Positions 1 to 11,953 of a stretch of DNA of 15,162 nucleotides are shown in pieces. Position 1 is the first letter of the stretch; each line of letters opens with the position of its first letter. Source of the stretch: Monoraphidium neglectum (lineage: Eukaryota > Chlorophyta > Chlorophyceae > Sphaeropleales > Selenastraceae); contig NW_014012313.1 of the NCBI RefSeq assembly GCF_000611645.1, positions 1 to 15,162 of the forward strand, written 5' to 3'. A model generated the notes under the pieces. The model was not told the origin of the DNA. It saw nothing but the letters and a program-made list of their open reading frames with translations, and did not search any database. Made by a program: the position numbers and the translations under genes.

Positions 1-170
1 CAGCGTGGCCATTAGCGCTGCGCGGCCCTACACTCAGCAGGGGGTGCGACCTGACCGCCGACTTGCTTGAGATGCAGGAAAGCATGTCACCATGCCTACA
101 CACCAATGCGTGGCCCGCATATCAACCCGGCGACCACACTGTTCTCGTATCAGGTGACTCACACTCTCAC

Positions 171-2408
171 CGGGCAGCCACTCGGTTGCTGGCTCCACCC
201 CAATGGCCGACACGACAAGATCGGCACCCAGCACGTGAGCGCCTGCGGGCCCCGCCAGCGCCAGCCACACGGGCCACGCCTCCTGCTCGTCTGCGTTGCC
301 AGCCGAGCTGCTGGTGCTGCTGGTGCATACGCTGCCGTCCACACGGGGGCCGCTGCTGCAGGAAGAGCCGGCAGCTTGTGCCCTGAAGGCCGCCACAGCC
401 TCTGCCCTGGTGCTGGAGACTCCCAAGACCTGCTTGGGGTAGCGTTGTGGGTTACAAGACTGGGGTTGTGCTTGCCCTCTGACAGGTGCTTCTTTTCGTT
501 GTGCGGCAGCAAGGGAGGGACGTGCACCCGGCTGTGCGCCTCTATCTGCTGATACGTTGCTTGAACATGCCAGCAGCGCTCAGTCCGACGACTGCCTGCT
601 CACCTGTGCGCTTCTCTCCAGCTTCACATTGGCAGGCGGCCCCTTGGGCAGTGCCTCTGTCCATTTAGGGCCGAGCGCGGCCCCCAACTCCTGCCGTCCT
701 TGCGCCTTCTGCTGCCGCTGGTCGGGTGCGCCGTGCTGCTGCCAAACCTCCTCCTGCTGCTGCTGCTGCTGCTGCTGCTGACGCGTCATGCTTTTCTGTG
801 ACTTGTCCCGATCCTGCGTCTGCACGCCCCCATCAGCCTGCTCTTGCTCCTGCTGCGCCTTCTCCTGCTCTTGCCGCCACTGCATCTCCCCCAGCAGGAA
901 CTCGGCCGCGTCGACGTCAAAGAACGCGTCCGCGATGTGGCTGTGCCGTATCACCCAGATGACCTCGACGCCGCGAACCGAGCCGCTGCCACGGTGGTCG
1001 CGTGCATAGGCGCGGTACAGCAGCGGCCATAATCAGTGACGGCAGCACACCCTCTGCCCCCTTGTGCACAAAGGGGCGCCGCGTGGCGCCACTGCTCAAG
1101 CGCCCGCGCTGCAGTCGCTGCCCACGTGCCCCAAGTGCAGCCTCCAGCAGCGCTCTGCCCCCACCCGCCCAGCCAGGCCCCTGCCCACGCACACAAGCTC
1201 CAGGGCGATGCCGCCGTTGCCCACCACCACCACGCGCCGCGAGCCCGCCAGCCGGTGCGCGAAGTCCTGCGGGGCGGCAAGCAGCGGTGTTAGCGGACAC
1301 CGTTTGTTGTGACACTCCTACCAACCCGCCAGAGCAGAAGCGCGCCAAGAGCAGAAGCTTGCGGTTGTGCACACGCTAGGTGTGAAGGCTTTTGAGCCTG
1401 GAAACAGCAGGCTGGCAGCAACGCTTGCTTGGTTGTGCCGTGTGTGGTGGTGTGCACGCACAGCATTGACCCAGCCTCACCTGCATTGACTCGGTGTCGC
1501 GCAGCGTGACCACCCGGTCGTGGTGCGCCAGCACCTGGGCGACGCGTCGCGCGTGTATAAGCGTTCTCATGGCAGCCGTGCATGTGCGCCAGGGCCGCCA
1601 AGGCACAGGCGGGACGCGCTGACACGCAGTGGCGTCGGTGGAAACAATGCAACCCGGGGGCATGCGGTGCGTATGGGCGCTGTTGACGATGCAGCGAATC
1701 CAGCGCATGCCACATTTCTCACTCACCTTTGGCCGTGCGCCGGCGCAGATGCAGAGGGTATCGTAGGGCAGGAGCTCCTCGGCCTCCTCTGTTCCAGACT
1801 GCTGCTGCTGCTGTTGCCGCTGCTGCTGTTGCTGCTGCTGGGTGGTGGGGCCTTGGTGCGTTACAGCCAGGCTGACTGTCCTGGCTGCCAAATCAAGGCC
1901 GACCACGCGGCCGCGGACGATGCGCAGGTTGCGGCGCACCATAGACTCCGCACGCCTTTCCACCACTGCACAGGCCACAAGGGGTTGGCGGCGCGGAAGG
2001 TTTGGTTTCGAAGCTGCAAAGGCAGAGCCTTCACTTGCATTGCTGAAAGCTCACCAATACAGCTCACAAACCAACCTTCCTTGATCACCTTTGCTCACCT
2101 TTGAACTCCTCCACGTACTTGGAAAGCCGCACCACTCCAGAGACGCCCTGCAACAGGGCGAGCAGGCAGCAGCGCCCTGGCAGTGCTGATGTCACGCAGG
2201 ACCCGTGCGGGCAGGCATGAAACAACGGCCAGCCGCCACCCCACGGCAACGCTTCTGCCAGAGTATGCGGGGTCCTGGCCGGTCTGGCACTGACCTTTAG
2301 GGCCGGGGAGGCGGTCACCAATGTCACAACATCTTGCGGCACCAGGCGGCAGAGCTCCTCCACACAGCAGACGCCGCCGATGCCGCCACCAATCACAACA
2401 TGCCTCAT
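171..2408 (-). CDS. PYROXD1: PYROXD1-like pyridine nucleotide-disulfide oxidoreductase, 5' part (3' end off window)
   Basis: Predicted FAD- and NAD(P)-dependent oxidoreductase. Exons on the minus strand: 2408-2295, 2147-2099, 1965-1727, 1534-1481, 1266-1193, 985-604, about 548-495 (limits unsure) and 429-171. Exons 1-6 join in consistent phase, with donors GTCAGT, GTGAGC, GTGAGT, GTGAGG and GTGCGT and CAG acceptors. The first ATG is at 2408. Residues 4-12 (VVIGGGIGG) are the FAD Rossmann loop, about 125-134 read CICAGARPK, and 164-176 (VVVVGNGGIALEL) are the NAD(P)-binding loop. EVIWVIRHSHIADAFFDVDA follows, then GAALGPKW, and exon 8 carries ADLVVSAIGVEPATEWLP. The order and spacing match animal PYROXD1: exactly six residues separate ALELV from EVIW across the exon 5/6 junction. 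Two polyglutamine runs are inserted. The C-terminal part, with the rest of the FAD domain, lies beyond position 1, so integrity cannot be judged. The junction between exons 7 and 8 is the weakest part of the model. Confidence 0.82.
754..780 (-). repeat. CAG trinucleotide repeat coding for nine Gln
   Basis: Nine perfect CTG units on the plus strand read as nine CAG codons in exon 6 of the PYROXD1-like gene, between MTR and EEVW. It lies in a charged, Gln/Glu-rich insertion between the NAD(P)-binding part and the GAALGPKW segment. A low-complexity loop is expected there, so the run is probably tolerated rather than functional. Confidence 0.9.
1799..1840 (-). repeat. Interrupted CAG/CAA repeat coding for Q7-R-Q6
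   Basis: Fourteen codons of CAG or CAA with one CGG in the middle give seven Gln, one Arg and six Gln in exon 3 of the PYROXD1-like gene. It sits between VTHQGPTT and SGTEEAEELLPYDTL, where animal PYROXD1 has a short loop before the conserved LCLCAGA-type strand. The CAA and CGG interruptions should make it more stable than the pure run at 754-780. Confidence 0.9.
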
Positions 2409-3417
2409 AAACGTACTATTGCGGTGCTGTGGGCCTATCAAAGCGCAGAGCACCGTCCCGTGATCTACGTCACGCGCAAAAGCTGCGCCTCTGAGTGGCT
2501 GATAGTATCAGCAACAACTATTGGCATTTGATCAGGCTGCTGCTACGGCTTGAAGTATTTTCCCGCTGTCGTGAACTCGTGATCAGGCGTCACCTCTCAC
2601 CTGCAGACCAGCGCCTCAGCCCTCGCAACTGCTCTGGCCAGGATGTCACCTGTGGCAACAGATGAAATCAGCCACGCCTCCCATATTGGCGCAAGCCCCT
2701 TCAATAGCTGCATGTCAGTTGCGACGGTCACGCACCGATGGCACACCTGCGCTAGGTCCGCCGCCACGCGCACACTGCCAGTTACGGTCAGTCGCCAGCG
2801 GTTCCCCGGGTCTCATGGCTTCCCGCACTTCGTGGGCAGGTCACTGTGGCCTTGTGCAATCCTGCGCGTCGTAGCGCATAGGAATCATGGCTACCCCGTC
2901 CTTCGCTCAGGGATGCTGTCGTGGCCGATAGGCGTTGCATGAGCAGCTGCTTGGTTGCAATGAAAATCGCCCCCAAACAAGCGGCCCAATAGCATAATTG
3001 CCACATGCGCGCCGCGGGTTGAAACAGGTGATGGCAACGCCGTGAACCGCACCCAACATCACAGGAAGCGGGGGAGGGGTTGGCGCGGGGGAGGGGCGGC
3101 GACAAACACGCTGGTAGCAGCAGCGGCAGTAGGGGGGAGAGGGGTGGGCTGCCTCGCAGGGTTTGGCCGACGGCTTACCGAGCACATCTGTTGCTGGCTA
3201 TCACATTCCAGCGCCCTGCTGGCGTACCACACAGCTGCAGAGACATGCTGCGAGACTCAGTCACTGAAGCCATGGCTTCACACATGACTGACTCAACGTT
3301 CACGTGCTGCATAATGTGACCGCTCTTCTGACACATCTGAGAGCAACTACATTTGTGCCTTACTTGCGATCACCGCCACAGGCACGTCACGCAGCAAAAC
3401 AGCCGAACCGCAGATCA
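2409..3417. other. Intergenic region between two minus-strand genes
   Basis: About 1 kb that should hold the 3' UTR of the PsbP-domain gene (right side) and the promoter and 5' UTR of the PYROXD1-like gene (left side). I see no convincing coding exon, tRNA or transposon. No TTACA (reverse complement of TGTAA) was found, so the poly(A) signal of the PsbP-domain gene is not identified. A CCAAT-like CCAATA on the minus strand near 2520 and G-rich runs at 3070-3148 are the only notable elements. Confidence 0.6.
3070..3148 (+). other. G-quadruplex-type G runs downstream of the PsbP-domain gene
   Basis: Runs of 5, 4, 5 and 4 G at 3070-3096 are separated by A, a 7-base loop and A. A second cluster of 6, 4 and 3 G lies at 3132-3148. 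The G-rich strand is the template strand of the minus-strand gene that ends at 3418, so the RNA would be C-rich. The folding potential is inferred from the motif only. Confidence 0.55.
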
Positions 3418-5351
3418 TCAGTACGGCTGCCGCCGCCGTCGCGCCGGCGGCTTGCGCGTCAGCCTGAATGTCGCCGCGGCGGCCGCCAGCTGTGGCCCGT
3501 CGCGCTCCCAGCGCGCCTGCGGGCACTGCGCGTTGAGTGACAGCAGTACGTCGTCCCGCGCCGCGAGGACGGACACGTTGTGTCGCAAGAAAGGGTTTGG
3601 GGGGTCCTTCTCGATTGTGAACTCAAACTGGTAGTAAAGGACGCCTGCCTCGTCGCGTCTGCAGGAATGAGTCAGGGGCAGGGCGGGGTTGGGGGTGGCG
3701 CGCAAGGCCGGGGCAGCCAGCAAAGAGGCCGGTAGAAGTTTTGCCACGCTGGCGTGCATGAGTGCGGCCGCCTGATTCGTGCCACGCAGTAGAGATAGCC
3801 ACGATGTAGCGGCCGCGAGTGCAGCCCACCTTTGTGACGACGAGAGGAGGGTTCCCGTGAAGCCCGAGCCGGGGGGTGCGGCCGTGGTGTTGAGGAACCT
3901 CAGGGCCGCCTCGTCCGGGGTGCCAAGGCTCTCCAGCGTGAAGCCGGGCGCGATGGGGCCCGCGATGACAGACACGTTCTCCTCGCCCCTGGGGCGCAGG
4001 GGGCAGCGGGCGGGTTGGGGCCGTGAGGGGGCGGGGTGGAGGTCCTGGGGTTGGGCCAGGACACGGGTGAGACGGCAGGGTGCGACTGCCCCGCCGCCAC
4101 CTCCTCGCCTGTCCCCTCCATCCACGTACTGTCCACGCGCTCTGTTTGGCATCGTGCACAACTGCATAGGCTTCTTCAAACAGGCATCTCGCAGGAACGC
4201 CGCCCCTCCCCCTGGCTCACGTGCTGCCAGCCGGGCCGAACGCCACCACAGGGTCGAGCGCGCCCCGCCGCCGCGCCGCCGCCGCCGCCTCGTCCCCGCG
4301 CAGCGCCGGCAGGTCCAGGGCGCGCTCGCGCTCAGCACGCTGCGCCGCGCGCTGCACCAGCGTCTGGTCACCCAGCCAGTTGGCGGGGTACTGGAACTCT
4401 GGGGGCCAGGTGGATCGGTCGTGAGTGGGTGCATGGTGTGTGGGTGTGACCAGTGGGGGTGCGAGGTGCGACAAGTGGGGGTGCGAGGAGCATCAGCGTG
4501 TTCAGCAGAATGTTCTCGAAAACAGGATCGGGGTGCACACACTTGCTGGCAGCAGCATGCCCCACCCTCGCCTGGAATCGACACCGACGCGGCCGCAGAG
4601 CGGCTGCACCAGGGAGAGGCCCACGCAAAGCCCCGCGCAGCACGAGGCGGTGGCAAGGGAGCGCCCCAGGGGCCCACCGAATCCATTCTGCGCGTCAACG
4701 CAGCGCTTCAGGCCTCGCACTGGGACGAGCACGTCCAGCTTCAGGCGCCCCGCCAGCACGCCGCCGTCGAGGCTGAGCAGGAAGCTGGTGACGCCCCCGA
4801 GGTTGCCGCCCAGCGCCACCGCCGCCGCCGTCGCGCCCCCCACCACTGCCCTGTCAGGGCGGCGCGCGCGCGTCCGCGGCGGGACGAGAGTTTGGGAAAA
4901 AGCCGCCGTCGCGGCGTGCGCTGGCAGTGCGGAGTGAACAGGCGAGAGGTGACACGAGGGACTCTCGTAGCAACGGCATGACGACCGCACAAGGGACGGA
5001 CAACGGGGTGACCGAGGCAGGCGGGGCAACGCACTCGAGGCCACTATCCCTGGATTACCTGCGTGTGCTCGGCAGGCGTCCGCCAGCCACAATGGTTTGT
5101 GCGGGGTCCGAGAGCCGCAGCTGCGGCTCTGGATTGGGCGCTGCTGGCGCTGTTGGGTTGCGGAACACCATGCAGCAATGCGTACTGTTATGGCTGCCGG
5201 CTGAACAAAACCGCCATGAAGCCTGTAGATAGATAGGATGCAAACTCTCTATCCTAACAACCCTGTTGTAAGACGCGCAAAAGCCGGCGTGACGCTCGAG
5301 TGGCAGAGCAGCACGCTGCAGTGCCGTGGCGGCGGAGGCGCACCTGGCCAT
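3418..5351 (-). CDS. PsbP-domain protein of the thylakoid lumen (complete, five exons)
   Basis: Exons 5351-5059, 4850-4678, 4398-4221, 3988-3830 and 3658-3418 join in phase to 348 codons including the TGA stop (347 residues). The start is the ATG at 5349-5351 (MARCASAATALQRAALPLER), a typical Ser/Ala/Arg-rich chloroplast transit peptide. A later in-frame ATG at residue 61 is an alternative start. Residues 95-118 (STRR-AVVGGATAAAVALGG) form a twin-arginine lumen-targeting signal, and its second Arg codon is completed across intron 1. The PsbP-like domain spans about 148-335: CVDAQNGFEFQYPANWLGD, VAFGPAGS, ENVSVIAGPIAPGF, GVLYYQFEFTIEKDPP, LRHNVSVLAARDDVLLSLN and AQCPQARW. PsbP relatives assist photosystem assembly or electron transfer; which PPD subfamily this belongs to cannot be decided by eye. 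The tail RKPPARRRRQPY is unusually basic. Donors are GTAATC, GTGGGC, GTGAGC and GTGGGC. Confidence 0.85.
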
Positions 5352-5802
5352 TGCTGATCACCCTCAGGCAGCGCCTGCAGCCGGCATTGCCGAACACGTC
5401 CCCTTACAGCAGTTTGATTGCCGCATTGGCATAGCTGTCTCCGCTGCAGCATCTATGCGAAAGTCTGTCGGGGTCCGAGAGGGTGGATGTGCGCTACGCG
5501 ATCCTGGCTTTCTAACCCTGCTGAAACATCGATTCTCATTACGAATACATAACACGCACGGGCAGGGGCCCATTGGCCCGGCTAGCTTGGAGGCGGCGCC
5601 ACTCGGCAGGGGTGCACTGCCAGCTCACCGATGGCAGTCTCAAGTCCTGCACTACTGTAGGCTCCAAGTCGTGATTTAGATAGCTGTGTGGAAAGGTTGG
5701 ATACTACTGTCAGCGTAGATGAACAACGACTTCGCAACCTGGTGGCTGGCTGGTTCTATTTCAAACACGTTGCTGCATGGGCGGCTCGCATTGGTATGTG
5801 GT

Positions 5803-5828
5803 GGAGTGCGCGCGTGGGGGCGCACTCC
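5803..5828. repeat. 9-bp inverted repeat (hairpin)
   Basis: GGAGTGCGC at 5803-5811 and GCGCACTCC at 5820-5828 are perfect inverted copies with an 8-base spacer. It lies in the divergent intergenic region and no function is evident. Confidence 0.6.
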
Positions 5829-6714
5829 CGGCGTGTACGAAATCATCGTGGATAAGTACAGTGTGTGGACGCACGGCTCGGAATGTGGGGCTTGGATGAG
5901 TGAAGGGCACGTCTAAGATGCTGAGGTTGTGGTCGGGTGAAAAGCGCACTGGCACAACCAGCTGGTCGCTGACAAACAAAGTGTGGTGATATCTGTGAGC
6001 ACAACCATCTAGCAACCGAAGTACGGCCCTGTCAATGTGTGGTGTTGCGGAGTGGCTATCCTGATGCCTTGCCGACACTGTAGACAATAGAGAGACACGT
6101 GCAAGGATGTGCAAACCAGAGGCAGCGCAAGCTGAGCTGAGGTGTCATACCGAACACCAAGAGCAGTCACAGCTGGCTACGACAGTAACAGGCAGTTATT
6201 GGGTGAAAGCACACCCTGGTGTTGAGGAAGGGCTTCTGTCACGCAAGATTGAACACAAGCAGGGGAGAGAGCGCACTGCCATGGTCCTCACAAGCCCCTG
6301 AGCCACTGTTGCAGTAGCAGCGTCATAATACGCCAACCCACACCAGCCGTGACAGAGCTGGCCTTTTCGCGATTGCGTAAGCCCTCCATGACTGCGCCCG
6401 GGAGCATGTTCAGCCGCAGGCTTTAATCAATGTTCACCTGAAGCGGCCATATGTTGACCCAAGCTTTTTGGCCTCCTGCGTGCCTTGCTTGGCCAAAGCG
6501 GGACATTTGTCAGGGCATCATACTCAGATGACTTCTCAAGCAAAGAAGACGCTGGCACGTGCCTTTCAATAGATGCAGTCTAGCAGTCTCGGAGCTCTGA
6601 ATTTAGGTCTGAGCACATAGAGGTGTCAGGCCCCTGACTGGTGCCGGCACCACGATCCCTGCTGGTGGCCGCATTTCGTGACCAAACTGACTCGCAGTCG
6701 CCATGCGCGCGACT

Positions 6715-6735
6715 GTGTCCGCCAGCCGCGGACAC
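6715..6735. repeat. 8-bp inverted repeat (hairpin)
   Basis: GTGTCCGC at 6715-6722 and GCGGACAC at 6728-6735 pair perfectly around a 5-base loop, about 340 bases upstream of the lectin gene start region. No terminator-like or known regulatory context is seen. Confidence 0.6.
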
Positions 6736-7071
6736 CTGTCGTGTGGATGATAAATTTACGCTGTATGGTCATTGTCCATGTGGTCCACGGCTTGTAGGAA
6801 CGGTTTGTGCCGGTTTCCGAGCATCCGTGTAGGTCAGGTGTGCCAGGGGTATCGGGATGGGCTCTCGGTGAAATATGAAACGGTTTTATTTGATTATGCA
6901 TACGCGACTGCGCCCGGCTCAGACAGGGTTGTGTCACTCGACCCAACAGGTCGGCAACTGGCACTGCAAACAGAGAGGCACATCTGGGGAACTTGCCCGC
7001 TTGCATCGTTCATTCAATTCATTCCGTTTTCCTCTTTGAGGCATTGTGCCAGCTCGCCACTCCCGCTACCA

Positions 7072-7267
7072 TGGTGAGCGTGTTTCGGATCAACCTTCCA
7101 GCCAATCCCGCGGCCCAGGGCGCCCTGCGGGTGTCAGTCCCCACACGCGATCTTCACTTTGCCCAGCAATTCCCGCGGATGGCGTGCAGCCTTGCTGGCA
7201 CGCCCCAAACGTGGCCGGCAGGAGCCAAGAGGCGTCACCCGTTGCCACCTTCTCGCCCCCTGCGCAG
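7072..7267 (+). other. Possible Met-only first exon and following intron of the lectin gene
   Basis: ACCATG at 7069-7074 is followed at once by a GTGAGC donor, and a pyrimidine-rich tract with a CAG acceptor ends at 7267, directly before the ATG at 7268. Removing 7075-7267 would give MMLRVV instead of MLRVV. If the intron is in the 5' UTR or absent, translation starts at 7268. The 7072 ATG read without splicing opens a different frame that stops at 7343. Confidence 0.4.
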
Positions 7268-10512
<3,245 letters not shown>

Positions 10513-10547
10513 GCGCCACGCGGCAGCCCCGACCGCGGTGGCCCCGG

Positions 10548-10577
10548 CCCCGGCGGCCCCAACCCCGGCGGCCCCAA
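10548..10577 (+). repeat. 15-bp tandem duplication after the lectin stop codon
   Basis: CCCCGGCGGCCCCAA occurs twice head to tail at 10548-10562 and 10563-10577. The period is a multiple of three; read in the frame of the lectin ORF past its TGA it gives a Gly/Pro/Asn repeat. Confidence 0.85.
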
Positions 10578-11251
10578 CCCATACTCTATCTCGCGCCTTG
10601 CAATGCTGGATAGTCCCTGCGGCCCTCACCAAGCGCGCGCACGGTTGGCACGTCCGCAGCGCGCTTTTGGGGCAGTAGAATGGTGGGGGCGCCTGAGTGC
10701 AGCCCGCCTGTGCCTCTTTTTCATTTAGGCTTCCCAGGGGCCAGGCTAGACCAAGAGCAAAAGAAGAGTGCAGCACACGAACCACGACCCGCACGTTTTA
10801 CGCGACGCCAAACGCAGCAACTGTCGCCCGCCTGTGCGGCGCCGCCCGCCCTGCCTGCTGGTTGCTTTCAGTTCGTGTCCTTCGTCTCCGGGGTGACCGC
10901 TTACGGGACGGAATAGGTGGTGGCCCGCCCTGGGAGGCGGCACCTGCAGCGTGCTGAATTTTGACGGGCGGTCTGCCTTGCTGTCGCGCTGGTTTGAGGG
11001 CAAAGGGGAATTCGATTGTCACGGGACTCTGGTGCGCGCCGGTTGGTGCAGCAATGGGGGGATCCGCCAACGTGCAGATGTGAAAATGTGCGCCCTGTCC
11101 GCATTTGTTAGTCGCCACGCCTGCCATCCTCTTCGTGCGGCGCCAGTCTTTTGTCTAGCTGTGCAGCATCTTCGTCCGGTGCCAGAGCCAACGCGCACGT
11201 GGCGCCATCCCTGCCACCCAATGCAGCTGGCGCTGGCAGGCCAAGCGTTGT

Positions 11252-11256
11252 TGTAA
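11252..11256 (+). terminator. TGTAA poly(A) signal of the lectin gene
   Basis: TGTAA is the usual polyadenylation signal in Chlamydomonas-type algae. This copy is the first clear plus-strand one after the stop at 10512 and precedes the start of the plastocyanin promoter region. Confidence 0.55.
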
Positions 11257-11260
11257 AACG

Positions 11261-11866
11261 GCGCCACCGGTACAGTAGCACAGCCAGATCAGTTGTGCCT
11301 GGTACACTGTCAGTAGCCATAGATAATGCAGCAGGCAGAGGTGAGTCTACTCAGCTGTGCAGCTGACAGGAGGGTTGGACAGAAAACTCAGCGAGCAGCC
11401 CACTGCTAATCAGCCAAGCTGCCTCATGGCACCCATGCGGGAGTGCCCGGGGTGCATGTATCTCTCGCAGCAGGCCCACAAAAACTTGAAATCATAGTCA
11501 TCAATGTCCTTGAGCAATGCAGGTGTGCGTCTGAGCCCCCCGTACTCTGCTGCCGCCCACCGTCCCATTGTACAGAAAGTACTTCCCCCCGAGCGACGTT
11601 GGACCCTGGCGAGTGAGCTGGTGTCGAGCTGTGAAGCACAAACTATTCCGATGTATCCAACTGCACTCAATTGATACGCACATTCACACGCATGGTCTCG
11701 CGTCTTTGTAGCTGAGGTCAGGTCATGTACCGATCTACGGCCAAGCAAAGCCTGGCCTTGGCCAGAGCCGATCAGGCAATGTGACGATTCTATGTGAACG
11801 GCCCCTTTGCGGGAAGGCCGTCTGAGATCGAAAAGGCCGTCAGACTCCCCATGCAGTGGTCGAGTC
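11261..11866. other. Intergenic region upstream of plastocyanin
   Basis: About 600 bases between the lectin poly(A) signal and the plastocyanin core promoter. A minus-strand open frame at 11410-11748 has no ATG at its start and matches nothing I know, so it is not called. Three GTAC sites occur (11270, 11302 and 11727), which is about the chance number. CTGGCCTTGGCCAG near 11752 is a small palindrome. Confidence 0.5.
11814..11844 (+). promoter_or_regulatory. Tandem AAGGCCGTCWGA elements in the plastocyanin promoter
   Basis: AAGGCCGTCTGA at 11814-11825 and AAGGCCGTCAGA at 11833-11844 are direct copies 19 bases apart, ending 22 bases before the TATA-like box. This placement suggests proximal promoter elements. 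The factor is unknown and function is inferred from position only. Confidence 0.4.
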
Positions 11867-11873
11867 CATAAAT
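11867..11873 (+). promoter_or_regulatory. TATA-like box of the plastocyanin gene
   Basis: CATAAAT lies 80 bases upstream of the plastocyanin ATG at 11954 and would give a 5' UTR of roughly 50 bases, a reasonable size. The match to TATAAA is imperfect. Confidence 0.45.
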
Positions 11874-11953
11874 GCGGGCCATTGCCGCCAGCGCCTTCAT
11901 CCCGGAGCTACATTTCGTTCACATCCAGCCCGTCGAACACCCCAGCATCAACC

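Larger units (their letters stand above)
5352..7071. other. Long divergent intergenic region
   Basis: About 1.7 kb between the start of the PsbP-domain gene (minus) and the lectin gene (plus), so it should contain both promoters and 5' UTRs. It is visibly less GC-rich than the exons. Short ORFs such as 5719-5916 and 6107-6301 have no recognisable motif or flanking splice pattern. AT-rich stretches at 6870-6905 (including TTTTATTTG and TTATGCATA) are possible core promoter sequence for the lectin gene, but this is weak. Two good hairpins are listed separately. No tRNA B-box was found. Confidence 0.55.
10513..11260 (+). other. 3' UTR of the lectin gene
   Basis: About 740 bases from the TGA to the TGTAA signal, with no other gene seen. 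A 15-bp tandem duplication lies at 10548-10577. The frame directly after the TGA stays open for 71 codons, to a TAG at 10726-10728. Long 3' UTRs are common in Chlamydomonas-type algae. Confidence 0.6.

Noticed and set aside
3779..4981. 400-codon plus-strand open frame
   Set aside because: A shadow of the minus-strand PsbP-domain gene in GC-rich DNA. Its protein is Arg/Ala/Pro-rich with no domain, while the minus strand gives a conserved, correctly spliced protein.
5719..5916. 65-codon plus-strand ORF with an ATG in the divergent intergenic region
   Set aside because: Short, no motif, contains the 5803-5828 hairpin, and no partner exons were found.
11270..11730. GTAC cores (copper-response element core of Chlamydomonas) upstream of plastocyanin
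   Set aside because: Three copies in about 600 bases is near chance, and in Chlamydomonas plastocyanin level is set mainly after transcription.
11410..11748. Minus-strand 112-codon open frame upstream of plastocyanin
   Set aside because: It has no ATG at its start, no recognised motif and no convincing splice sites around it. A decayed fragment cannot be excluded.
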